Source: Bog-159 sp035602155 (GTDB lineage: Bacteria; Acidobacteriota; Terriglobia; Bryobacterales; Bryobacteraceae). From it: 64,000 bases of DNA. Position 1 is the first letter of the stretch; the number at the start of each line of letters is the position of its first letter. The notes below the pieces were generated by a model that saw nothing but the letters and a program-made list of their open reading frames with translations, made no database searches and was not told the DNA's origin. Positions 52,443 through 60,760 of this stretch are shown here, in pieces. The DNA lies in contig DATNMW010000173.1 in NCBI GenBank assembly GCA_035602155.1, forward strand, positions 41,637-105,636, given 5' to 3'. A program made the translations under genes and the position numbers.

Positions 52443-54038
52443 GTGACCAAACACAACCCTAAGCCCGCACTTGTAAACCTTTCCGTCGAGGAAGAGAATC
52501 TGGCGGCCATTCCTTTCGCCGTGCTGGAACGCCGTGTCGGCAAGCGTGTCGGCAAGATCGAAATTAAAGGCACGAAGGTGCTTCCCAATGGCAGTGAGAT
52601 GGAAGTAGTGTGGCAGATTCAGGGTAACAACGAGTTAGGTCTGCCTACTGAACAAGACCTCGATATTTTTGTGGTGCTGGGCGTGCTCACGTTCCGAAAT
52701 AACTTTGCCAAGACCGTGACCTTCAGTGGGCGCGAGATCGCCCGGATGCTGAACATCAATTCGGTACACGGCAAATTTTACCAGCGACTAAAGCTGGCCA
52801 TGGATCGTTTCATTCCATTACGCTTCCGGGCCCTTACTGCCACCGACCAGCAGGAAGAGGTGAAATGGAGCAACGTCTTCCAGGAAGCCAGTTTTCTATT
52901 GGACCGGGAGACCGGGCGTTGTACTGGCAGCATTACCTGGACCGACAAACTGATCCAATCGATCAACAACGGTTTCTTCCGCGTGCTGGACGCCGGACGC
53001 TACATGGAGCTTGACGGAATTACGGCAAAGCACTTATACCGGTTCTTCGCGGTAGCCTTCGAGAAAACCGATCTGATTGTCATGGACGCCCGTAAGTTAG
53101 CTATGGAACACGTAGGCATCCTGAATCCGCCGCACTATTTCTCGCGGCTCATGCAGACGTTGGAACCGGCGTTCGACCAGTTGATCAAAATTCAGGTGCT
53201 TGGATACTACAACGTAATTTCCGCAGAAGACTGGCGCATTGCCATGCACCGCCACCCTTCCTACGTGCCTGAGCGTAAGAGTTTGATGTTACAGAGTACG
53301 ACCTGCCCGGAATTGAGCCGGGCACACTGCCAAAACGTCCTGGAGAAGGCTGGTTTCGGTTATAAACAAGTTACAGCATGGACTGCCGCTGCCGAAACAC
53401 CGGAGCAGTTATACGCTCTAGAACGAGCTGCGCAGCTTGTGCTTGCCATGAAGCAGGAAGGTGTACTGCCCCATGTAGCCGCTAGTTACGTGTCGCGGGC
53501 TTTGGATATGGGCGCCGCCGCCGGGGAAGGCCAGGATCTGCTGGACTGGTGTGAGATGGCACTCGATATATGCAGACAGAAGCAGCGCAGCGGCCAGAGC
53601 TTGAAGAACGCCGCCGGATTGGTGGTCAAGATCGTAAAAGATCCGGCTGCGCGGCGCCGCTTTCTGGACGAACATCTGGAGGCCGCCGCCAAAGAGCGTT
53701 ATCGCCAGCGGGAGCGGTCGGTCTTACGGCAGAATCTTGAAGTTGAAGAGCGCGCCCTGATTCTTGAATATGAACAGTTCCGTCAGGCTACGGCGCAGGG
53801 TTTGTTTGAACAGCTCAGCGACTCGTCCAAACAAGCGCTCTCCAAGGAGAAGTCGGAGTGGCTGCGCCGTGAAGGCCGGTTGGAAAGAATGGCGCCGGAT
53901 ATACGGGATCGCGAAGTTACGGATCTGATTTTGCAGGATCTTGCCAAGAACGATGTACCGCCTTACAGCAAGTGGCTCTTGCGCAAGCGTGCCGGGCAGG
54001 CCGTGCTGCCGTTCGCCACGATAGAAAGCATGGCCTAA
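52443..54038 (+). CDS. replication initiator protein, RPA family
   Basis: A 531-residue protein starting with GTG at 52443, with AAAGG 8 nt upstream. Residues about 70-270 match the RPA-type plasmid replication initiator pattern: LPTEQDLDIFVVLGVLTF, the winged-helix-like GREIARMLNINSVHGKFYQRLKLAMDRFIPLRFRAL, SITWTDKLIQSINNGFFRVLDAGRYMELDGITAKHLYRFFAVAFEK. A long helical C-terminal region (about 330-530) is charged and probably coiled. It should bind the iterons just upstream to start replication and probably represses its own promoter there. It is translated without overlap to the following methyltransferase. I recognise the family but not a specific plasmid. Confidence 0.83.
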   Translation: MTKHNPKPALVNLSVEEENLAAIPFAVLERRVGKRVGKIEIKGTKVLPNGSEMEVVWQIQGNNELGLPTEQDLDIFVVLGVLTFRNNFAKTVTFSGREIARMLNINSVHGKFYQRLKLAMDRFIPLRFRALTATDQQEEVKWSNVFQEASFLLDRETGRCTGSITWTDKLIQSINNGFFRVLDAGRYMELDGITAKHLYRFFAVAFEKTDLIVMDARKLAMEHVGILNPPHYFSRLMQTLEPAFDQLIKIQVLGYYNVISAEDWRIAMHRHPSYVPERKSLMLQSTTCPELSRAHCQNVLEKAGFGYKQVTAWTAAAETPEQLYALERAAQLVLAMKQEGVLPHVAASYVSRALDMGAAAGEGQDLLDWCEMALDICRQKQRSGQSLKNAAGLVVKIVKDPAARRRFLDEHLEAAAKERYRQRERSVLRQNLEVEERALILEYEQFRQATAQGLFEQLSDSSKQALSKEKSEWLRREGRLERMAPDIRDREVTDLILQDLAKNDVPPYSKWLLRKRAGQAVLPFATIESMA

Positions 54039-54076
54039 AGACATGGCCTGAAGAAGCTGCGCTAAAGTGGGGGTTA

Positions 54077-54934
54077 ATGCCCGCTACGTCGCAGCAAGAG
54101 ATCGCCGCTCGCGAACGCTTCGCTTTCGGGGAAAACTGGCAACGGTTGCTGGGCATACTCGACGAAAGCCGCATCCGCAAAGCGGAAGACTCCCTTCGTG
54201 GGATGTTGGAAATCTCCGATTTACATAGCAAAGCGTTTCTGGATGTAGGGTGCGGCAGCGGCCTGTTCAGCCTGGCGGCGCGCCGTCTGGGGGCCCATGT
54301 GCGCTGTTTCGATTACGACCCTCAATCGGTAGCGTGCGCCCGGGAACTGCGCCGCAGATATTTTCCGCAAGACCCGGAGTGGCGCATTGAGGAGGGCTCT
54401 GCCCTTGACACCGGTTATCTTGCGAGCTTGGGCACCTATGACGTGGTGTATTCATGGGGAGTCCTGCATCATACTGGGGCAATGTGGCAAGCCCTCGACA
54501 ATACCGCCGGGCTGGTAGCGCCAGCCGGAAAACTATTCATTGCCATATATAACGATCAAGGCAAGATCAGCGACCGCTGGCGAGCCATCAAGCGTGTTTA
54601 CAACCGTCTGCCTGGCGGTTTGCGATTCCTGGTCACGATTCCCGTGCTGGTGCATCTGTATTGGCGCAGGACACTACGAGACCTTCTGCGCGGGCGGCCA
54701 TTTGAAACATGGCGCAACGAGGGAAAAGAGCGCGGCATGTCCCCCTGGCGCGACCTGATCGACTGGGTAGGCGGTTATCCTTTTGAGGTCGCCAAACCCG
54801 AGGCTATTGTGGATTTCTATATACGCCGCGGCTTCACGTTGACGCGCTTGACCACCTGCGGCGGATCGCTGGGCTGCAACGAGTATGTCTTCATCCGTAC
54901 AGCGCCCGGTTTGCCGTGCAGGCACGCGCAATAG
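54077..54934 (+). CDS. class I SAM-dependent methyltransferase
   Basis: A protein of 285 residues from the ATG at 54077, 38 bp after the initiator stop; the frame continues upstream but into the initiator gene. Motif I is FLDVGCGSGLFSLAARRLG, with VRCFDYDPQSVA, VVYSWGVLHHTGAMWQALDN and LVAPAGKLFIAIYND following. The distal part ends with GCNEYVF, a conserved end in glycan and lipid methyltransferases of this group. It overlaps the epimerase frame slightly in the +2 register; the real epimerase start at 54949 is 14 bp beyond its stop. Likely acts on a sugar or lipid-linked intermediate. Confidence 0.82.
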   Translation: MPATSQQEIAARERFAFGENWQRLLGILDESRIRKAEDSLRGMLEISDLHSKAFLDVGCGSGLFSLAARRLGAHVRCFDYDPQSVACARELRRRYFPQDPEWRIEEGSALDTGYLASLGTYDVVYSWGVLHHTGAMWQALDNTAGLVAPAGKLFIAIYNDQGKISDRWRAIKRVYNRLPGGLRFLVTIPVLVHLYWRRTLRDLLRGRPFETWRNEGKERGMSPWRDLIDWVGGYPFEVAKPEAIVDFYIRRGFTLTRLTTCGGSLGCNEYVFIRTAPGLPCRHAQ

Positions 54935-54948
54935 TAGAGTGGGTCTTG

Positions 54949-56010
54949 ATGAAGGCTCTTGTCACTGGATCCGGCGGGCTGATCGGCTCGGAATGCGTGC
55001 GGCACCTTTCGGCCGAAGGCTGGGAGGTTGTGGGGATAGACAACGACATGCGCCGGCAGTTCTTCGGCGAGCAAGGCACGACGCATCCGGTAGTCGAGGA
55101 GTTGCGGAAGACGCTGCCACGTTACCGGCACTTGCCCATCGATATACGCGACCGGCAGGCCGTGCGAGGGGTATTCGACGCCGAGCGGCCGCAATTCGTC
55201 ATTCACACCGCCGCGCAGCCTTCGCATGACAAAGCCGCGGCTATCCCCTACGACGATTTCGATGTAAATGCATTGGGCACCATGAATCTGCTGGTGGCCG
55301 CGCGCGATTTCTGCCGGGAAGCGCCGTTTTGCTTTACGAGCACGAACAAGGTCTACGGGGACCGGCCCAATTACCTGCCGCTCGTCGAACTGGACAAGCG
55401 TTACGACTACGCTAACGGCCTGGATGGCGTGGACGAGAGCATGTCGATCGACCAGTGCCTGCACTCGGTGTTTGGCGCTTCCAAAGTGGCCGCCGACGTC
55501 ATGTGCCAGGAATTCGGACGGTATTTTCAGATGCCGGTCGGCGTCTTTCGCGGCGGCTGCCTTACCGGCCCGCAGCATGCCGCGGTCGAACTGCACGGCT
55601 ATCTGGCTTACATCGTTCACTGCGCCGCGACCGGCAAAGAATACACCATCAACGGTTACAAAGGGAAGCAGGTGCGCGATCAGATCCACAGTTACGATGT
55701 AGCCCATCTGTTTTTGGAATTCTTTCGTGCTCCACGCTGCGGGGAGGTATACAACCTGGGCGGCGGCCGCGCGAATAGCCTTTCAATCCTGGAGACTGTG
55801 GATTTACTCACAGCCAGGGGGCTGAAGCTGCGGTACAGTTACAAAGATACGAACCGCATCGGCGATCACATCTGTTATATTTCGGACCTGAGCAAGCTGC
55901 GGGCACATTTCCCGAACTGGAAAATGCAATACGATCTGCCGCGGATACTCGACGAAATTGCCGCTCGGCATGTGCGCCAAGCGGATGCGCCGGCAGCCAT
56001 ACGGAGTTAA
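54949..56010 (+). CDS. NAD-dependent epimerase/dehydratase, CDP-tyvelose 2-epimerase-like
   Basis: A 353-residue extended SDR starting at the ATG at 54949. The NAD motif is TGSGGLIGS (residues 6-14), then FCFTSTNKVYGDRPNYLPL, and CLHSVFGASKVAADVMCQEFGRYF, where the usual catalytic Tyr of YxxxK is Phe and the Lys is kept. FRGGCLTGPQHAAVELHGYLAYIVHC and YTINGYKGKQVRDQIHSYDVAHLF follow, wording I associate with this subfamily, so the Phe may be normal for it. It probably interconverts a CDP- or other nucleotide-deoxysugar. Neighbours are a methyltransferase and a polyprenyl-phosphate glycosyltransferase. Confidence 0.8.
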   Translation: MKALVTGSGGLIGSECVRHLSAEGWEVVGIDNDMRRQFFGEQGTTHPVVEELRKTLPRYRHLPIDIRDRQAVRGVFDAERPQFVIHTAAQPSHDKAAAIPYDDFDVNALGTMNLLVAARDFCREAPFCFTSTNKVYGDRPNYLPLVELDKRYDYANGLDGVDESMSIDQCLHSVFGASKVAADVMCQEFGRYFQMPVGVFRGGCLTGPQHAAVELHGYLAYIVHCAATGKEYTINGYKGKQVRDQIHSYDVAHLFLEFFRAPRCGEVYNLGGGRANSLSILETVDLLTARGLKLRYSYKDTNRIGDHICYISDLSKLRAHFPNWKMQYDLPRILDEIAARHVRQADAPAAIRS

Positions 56011-56016
56011 CGGCGG

Positions 56017-56832
56017 ATGAAACTATCGGTAGTCATTCCGGCGCGCGACGAGGAGGGATCGATCGAGCAGACGATTTCTGAAATCGCCACGGCCCTGGCG
56101 GGAGAGCGGATTCCGTTTGAAATCGCGGTGGTGGACGATGGCAGCACGGATCAAACAGTGGCCTGCGTGTGGCGATCGATGGAACGCTATCCTGGGATCC
56201 GGCTGGTTACGAATACCGGCCGCCACGGCTTCGGGATGGCCGTACGCGCCGGGCTGGCGCAAGCCACCGGCGAGGCTATCGCGGTGATGATGGCCGATGG
56301 CTCCGACAGTCCTGAGGACCTGGTTCAATACTATCGGAAGCTGCAAGAAGGCTACGATTGCGCTTTTGGCTCGCGATTTATCCAGGGCAGCAAGATTGTG
56401 GATTATCCGGTGCACAAGCTGGCCATCAACCGGATAGCCAACTGGTTTATACGGATGTTATTCCGGCTGCGATACAACGACATCACTAACGCGTTCAAAT
56501 GTTACCGGCGGCAGACCATCGAAGGTATGCAGCCGCTGATCTCGCCGCACTTCAACCTGACCGTGGAGATGCCCCTAAAAGCCATTGTGCGCGGGTATTC
56601 CTACGCAGTAGTGCCGATTTCGTGGACGAATCGAAAATCGGGCATGTCCAAGCTAAAGATTAAGGAGATGGGAAGCCGGTACCTGTTCATCGTGCTGTAC
56701 GTGTGGCTGGAGCGCCACCTTTCGCGCGGCGACTATCTGCGGCGGGAGGAGCAAGAAGAACAGAACGGCGTGCCGCAAGCGTCCCCAGAAGTGGGGACGC
56801 GGCACGCAGGAGTGCGTGCGCCACGCGGTTAG
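56017..56832 (+). CDS. polyprenyl-phosphate glycosyltransferase (GT2, DPM1-like)
   Basis: A 271-residue GT2 enzyme. LSVVIPARDEEGSIEQTI, IAVVDDGSTDQTVA, AVMMADGSDSPEDLVQYY and FGSRFIQGSKI match dolichol-phosphate mannose synthase-like proteins, which make a polyprenyl-phosphate sugar donor for GT39 enzymes. No GtrA domain. The last 25 or so residues (after RREEQEEQN) come from a palindromic repeat at 56768-56826 and do not look like family sequence. It starts 6 bp after the epimerase stop. It overlaps the convergent gene by 4 bp at 56829-56832. Confidence 0.83.
   Translation: MKLSVVIPARDEEGSIEQTISEIATALAGERIPFEIAVVDDGSTDQTVACVWRSMERYPGIRLVTNTGRHGFGMAVRAGLAQATGEAIAVMMADGSDSPEDLVQYYRKLQEGYDCAFGSRFIQGSKIVDYPVHKLAINRIANWFIRMLFRLRYNDITNAFKCYRRQTIEGMQPLISPHFNLTVEMPLKAIVRGYSYAVVPISWTNRKSGMSKLKIKEMGSRYLFIVLYVWLERHLSRGDYLRREEQEEQNGVPQASPEVGTRHAGVRAPRG
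56768..56826. repeat. double-hairpin palindromic element (REP-like) inside a gene 3' end
   Basis: Arms GCGTGCC (56768-56774) and GGCACGC (56801-56807), inner arms GCGTCCCC (56779-56786) and GGGGACGC (56793-56800) with loop AGAAGT and a 4-nt bulge GCAA. A second small hairpin follows: GCGTG (56814-56818), CACGC (56822-56826). The element encodes the C-terminal tail and nearly reaches the stop codon of the GT2 gene and the stop of the convergent gene. No T tract is present on either strand. Confidence 0.72.
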
Positions 56833-58091
56833 AGATACTTGGGAAGCACACGCGAGAAGCGCAGCTTCAGGTCCACCCATAACCAGGTGAACGGATCGCG
56901 GAACAGGCGTACCTTTTTTCCCTGGCGAAAGGAGCGCGAAGAGTATGACACAGGGACTTCGAGCGGTCGGTAGCCTTTGCGGATGAACTTGATCACCAGT
57001 TCGTGATCGAAATCAAACCGGTTGCACTGGAAATCGAGGCCGAACAGGCAATCGCGGCGAAAAACCTTGAACATGGTAAACGGGTCCGTCATGTTCTGGC
57101 GAAAGAGAACATTGATCAAACCCGTGAAGAAAGCGTGCCCCAGGTTGAGCCCCGCCGATAGGAGTCTCTGCCTGGCGAACCTCCGCATCTTCCAGTCGCC
57201 GGCATGCCGCGTACCGAGGACGAACAACGCCCGGTTAGCAAGAATAGGCGCCATCAAGCCGTCATAATCGTCCAGATCGTACTCGAGGTCGGCATCCTGA
57301 ATCAGCACGATATCTCCAGTGGCGTGCCGGAATCCCTCGCGGATCGCGTTGCCTTTCCCGCGCGGGCGGTCTTGCAGCACCAGCTTGATCTCGGGATGAC
57401 CCTGGTATTGTCTCGCCAGCTCGCGCGTGCCGTCGGTCGAATTACTCTCTATCACGATAATTTCGCGATCGACTCCGGGAATCGCCTTCTTTAGCAGCGC
57501 ATCCATGAGAATCGGAAAGGTCCGGCTTTCGTCAAATGCGGCGACAATGATCGAGCACTTGGGGCGCGCGAGCGGTTCGCCCCTTACGGCGGTGACCAGC
57601 ATGCAGGTGGCGGACGGTTTACGCACCAGAACTTCGTGGAAGTTGTGCCGCAGCAATAACAACTGAATCGTGGATTCGTCGAAGTACCATCGGTTTCCGA
57701 TCAGCCATTCCGTTCGGCGTGAATGCGGAACCGTGAGCAGCAATGGAGCGCCAGGCCGAAGCGCCGCGTGCGTCCTGCGAAGCAGTTCGCCGGGCGCGGA
57801 CTGCCTCTGCAACAGGTGCAGCATGATGGCTGCGTCATATGCGACCGGAGCCAGGTTGGTGGATGCGGTCGAAAGATCCAGCAGCGAGCCGCCGCAAAAA
57901 CCTCGGCGTTTGAGCGCATCTAAGTAGCGTGAAACGTCGCGCGGCGATATATCGGGCTGCGATTCGCCGCCGTCCGCGGGGGCAAGCGCATCCACCGCCA
58001 CGCACCCGCAGCCGTAGCAGCGTGTCACATCTCGGCCGCGGACGGCCAAGAGGCGGGCGAATCTCGATTCGTCACAAACCGGGCAGTTCAT
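56829..58091 (-). CDS. GT2 glycosyltransferase fused to a degenerate zinc-finger methyltransferase domain
   Basis: A 420-residue fusion. Residues 1-30 are a zinc ribbon (C3, C6, C25, C28). Residues about 50-170 align with a methyltransferase-like domain but lack motif I: the region where it should lie reads GGSLLDLSTASTNLAPVAYD, while later parts such as RRTHAALRPGAPLLLTVPHSRRTEWL and YFDESTIQLLLLRHNFHEVLV are kept. Residues about 177-420 are a DPM1-like GT2 domain (CSIIVAAFDESRTF, IIVIESNSTDGTRE, VLIQDADLEYDLDDY, FSRVLPKYL end). The neighbour at 58088 is a full methyltransferase with the same ribbon. Its start overlaps that gene's stop by 4 bp. Confidence 0.8.
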   Translation of the reverse strand: MNCPVCDESRFARLLAVRGRDVTRCYGCGCVAVDALAPADGGESQPDISPRDVSRYLDALKRRGFCGGSLLDLSTASTNLAPVAYDAAIMLHLLQRQSAPGELLRRTHAALRPGAPLLLTVPHSRRTEWLIGNRWYFDESTIQLLLLRHNFHEVLVRKPSATCMLVTAVRGEPLARPKCSIIVAAFDESRTFPILMDALLKKAIPGVDREIIVIESNSTDGTRELARQYQGHPEIKLVLQDRPRGKGNAIREGFRHATGDIVLIQDADLEYDLDDYDGLMAPILANRALFVLGTRHAGDWKMRRFARQRLLSAGLNLGHAFFTGLINVLFRQNMTDPFTMFKVFRRDCLFGLDFQCNRFDFDHELVIKFIRKGYRPLEVPVSYSSRSFRQGKKVRLFRDPFTWLWVDLKLRFSRVLPKYL

Positions 58092-59017
58092 CCCGCCTTC
58101 CGGGCGATAGCCATCAGCCCGCTGGCGGGGACCAGCAGGTGCCGATGCGCGATTCGGCTGGGAACCGCGCGCCGCAACAAGCTGACTAGAGGACTCAGCA
58201 TCGGCACGCGGAACCGGTCAAAGTGGCGCGCGAGGTAGTCGATAGTGAGCACTTTGCGGTTAGGCGAGATGCGGATTTCATCGAACCCGCACCGTTCCAG
58301 CAGCATCCGGATGGACAGCACGCTGAAATAATACAAATGCTCGACTTTGTATTCTATCCAGCGGCTGCGGAGGAGGCGGCGCGTCCAACTATCCAGCGAG
58401 GGCGTGATCAACAGCAGGAAGCCGCCCGGGAGCAGCAGTTTGTGGATGCGCAGCAGCCAGTCTTCCGGATCGCGAACGTGTTCGATCACGTCCGCCGCCA
58501 CAACGGCGCCGAAATGGCCGTGCGCGAGGGGGAGCGTCTCGATAGTACCAACCAAGACCGCCTGCATCCCCAGGCAGCGGTTGGCAAGCGCCGCGGCGTG
58601 CGCGGATATTTCGACGCCGGAGACGCGGAACCCCCGTTTGCGCGCCTCCAGCAGCATTTCGCCGTGGCCGCAGCCGATCTCGAGCAAGTCCGCACTTTCC
58701 GGCCGAACAAGCCTGGCGAGTACATCGATGTACAAAGCCCCCGTGGCACTTTTCATTTTCGACCGCCGCTCCGCCGTTTCAGCGCGCCGTTCCCCGAGGA
58801 AGTAACTATCGCCGTAGATGGCGTTTAGAACGGAATCGTCCGGCTGCGGGTCCAGAAACTCCAGTCCGCAATCCGGGCACGCGCGCAACGCATAGTTTGG
58901 AACGATTGAGCGGCGCCGGATGGCTGGCCGTTCGCATACGGGGCAACGCGGATGGGTGGGCCGGCGACTGTGCAAAGAAGCCCAGATTGTATCAGCGTTT
59001 GAACAGATAATAGACAT
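58088..59017 (-). CDS. zinc-ribbon class I methyltransferase
   Basis: A 309-residue protein. C25/C28 and C47/C50 form a ribbon (CPVC ... CPDC) typical of the methyltransferase-13/23 group of glycan methyltransferases. Motif I is LLEIGCGHGEMLLEARKRG (near residue 111), with VSGVEISAHAAALA, AVVAADVIEHVRDPEDWL and KLLLPGGFLLLITPSLDSW. It probably methylates a nucleotide sugar or glycan. The ATG at 59017 lies 26 bp inside the upstream GT39 gene; the start of the ribbon makes any later start unlikely before residue 20. Coupled to the fusion protein downstream. Confidence 0.84.
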   Translation of the reverse strand: MSIICSNADTIWASLHSRRPTHPRCPVCERPAIRRRSIVPNYALRACPDCGLEFLDPQPDDSVLNAIYGDSYFLGERRAETAERRSKMKSATGALYIDVLARLVRPESADLLEIGCGHGEMLLEARKRGFRVSGVEISAHAAALANRCLGMQAVLVGTIETLPLAHGHFGAVVAADVIEHVRDPEDWLLRIHKLLLPGGFLLLITPSLDSWTRRLLRSRWIEYKVEHLYYFSVLSIRMLLERCGFDEIRISPNRKVLTIDYLARHFDRFRVPMLSPLVSLLRRAVPSRIAHRHLLVPASGLMAIARKAG

Positions 59018-60632
59018 CGCCGGTGTTTCCCCGATATGCCGCGATAGGCGGGCCCGGTAAAGCGAGGTCCGTCCGGAGCAACGATTCGGAGGAAGCGTAA
59101 ACGTAGTCGGGCTCTCTGCGGCGGACCGAAAAAATCAGGTCGCGTGGATACAGTGCCGGTGGCCGCGATGCGAGTGCGGTTCCCGCAAAGTAGGACACCA
59201 GAAACATGTCGGTGGCATTCATCCCCGATTCGCGGCTCGGCAGTACTAGCAGTGCGACGGGGCCCTCGGGATGCACTGCCTGCCGGAAATGCCGGGCTAG
59301 ATCGCTCGCGAATTCCACGGTACGGATGCCGGCGCCGCGATCCGGATTATTCCGGGCCGCCACCAATTGCCCATAGGAGGTCCCCGCGGTGCGCCAGGCT
59401 AACACGAGTAGGCAAGCTACGCTCACGGCCGTTTTCCCACCACCAAACACCTGCTTCACCCGGTTTCCGAAACTGGAAACGCCACCGCAGAAGATCAGCA
59501 GAAGACTGGGCAGACCGGCGACCAGATAGCGGTAGTCGATATGGAAGCACAGGATGACGATGGTCGAAGACAGGAAAAGCAGCAGCAGCAGGCCCAAGGT
59601 CAGCAGGCGCGTTCTTGACCAGCCCGCGCCGCATACTAAACCCAAAAGCAACAACAGCCAGACTGGGTCGAAGAATTGCCGGTCCATGTAAAGACCGAGG
59701 AACTTCGGGACGTTGATGCGCAGTCTGGTCAAAAAGGCAGCAGGGTTGCGGGCGATCGCTCGCAAAACGTTGAAATGATTAGATTCCAGCGAGCCGTATT
59801 TGCGTTCGGCCGCGGCCGAGCCGGCCATCTCGTCGCCTATGCCGGTCACCCATGCTTCCGACGCGTAGAAGGTCGTAATGGCAGAAGGCCCCCAAATACC
59901 GTAGTGCGATTTTGCCCAACTGTCGTAGGCCGTGGCGGGAACGTAAAGAGCTGCGAAACCCAGTATTGCAACGGAACCTCTCCCGAGCGACCTGAGATGG
60001 CTCTTTTCGCCATATATGGCACAAAGCAAGGCTGCGGCGGCAATCCCGAAGAACAGCACGGATTCCCACCTCGCCAGATACGCCAGGCCCCATGAGACTC
60101 CCGCTCCCAATAGGCGGCGCCCGGTGGGCTCGCGCATCGCCAACACCGTAAACAATAGCGCAGGGCCCACAGCCAGCAGGAAAACTACGTGTGAAATGCT
60201 GTCCACGTGGTTGACGAGCCGGCTAGTCAGCGCACCGCTGGTGAGAATGAACAAACAGGCCACGTGTCCCGCCGCGGCATCCCATAACGCGCGGGCCGCG
60301 TAGAAGCTCGCAGCCAGGAAAACCGTCAAAGAGACGGCATAGACGATCTGGTAAACAAGGCGGGGGCTGGTGGTGAATAACTCTACAAACGCACAGGCCA
60401 GTGCGCCGAGCAGAGGGCGCCAGAGCGCCGGAGGATCCAGCGGCGCCACGATCAAGCCGGTTCCGGCCAACAGATTCTTCGCCATCATCATTTCGATGGC
60501 GTTCCATCTGATCCTGGGTATCAAGCCGCCCCACATCCAGAACAGCGCGCCGCCGGTGATCAGCCAGACAACCGGATGCAGGGCCAATAACTGGCCGAGC
60601 CGCTTGCAGATGTGCTTTGGAGGGAGCGTCAT
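58992..60632 (-). CDS. GT39-like membrane glycosyltransferase
   Basis: A 546-residue GT-C protein with about 10-12 membrane helices, starting at the ATG at 60632. The early loop WGGLIPRIRWNAIEMMMAKNLLAGTG holds the acidic region and ARALWDAAAGHVACLF, LVNHVDSISHVVFLLAVGPALLF and ARWESVLFFGIAAAALL are helices. The C-terminal periplasmic part includes HRQ-like DLARHFRQAVHP. It should use a polyprenyl-phosphate sugar made by one of the GT2 enzymes next to it. It is the first gene of a minus-strand run (60632 to 56829). Confidence 0.77.
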   Translation of the reverse strand: MTLPPKHICKRLGQLLALHPVVWLITGGALFWMWGGLIPRIRWNAIEMMMAKNLLAGTGLIVAPLDPPALWRPLLGALACAFVELFTTSPRLVYQIVYAVSLTVFLAASFYAARALWDAAAGHVACLFILTSGALTSRLVNHVDSISHVVFLLAVGPALLFTVLAMREPTGRRLLGAGVSWGLAYLARWESVLFFGIAAAALLCAIYGEKSHLRSLGRGSVAILGFAALYVPATAYDSWAKSHYGIWGPSAITTFYASEAWVTGIGDEMAGSAAAERKYGSLESNHFNVLRAIARNPAAFLTRLRINVPKFLGLYMDRQFFDPVWLLLLLGLVCGAGWSRTRLLTLGLLLLLFLSSTIVILCFHIDYRYLVAGLPSLLLIFCGGVSSFGNRVKQVFGGGKTAVSVACLLVLAWRTAGTSYGQLVAARNNPDRGAGIRTVEFASDLARHFRQAVHPEGPVALLVLPSRESGMNATDMFLVSYFAGTALASRPPALYPRDLIFSVRRREPDYVYASSESLLRTDLALPGPPIAAYRGNTGDVYYLFKR

Positions 60633-60760
60633 CCGATCTTAGCGCACGCTGTGGCCAGGCCGTTCAAGCACGCCAAGTCATGAGAACTAGTACACTTTTG
60701 TCGGCCTGCACCTCCCAAGAGCAGCGTATAGGCGATATACTTCAATCTTTGGACCAAATT

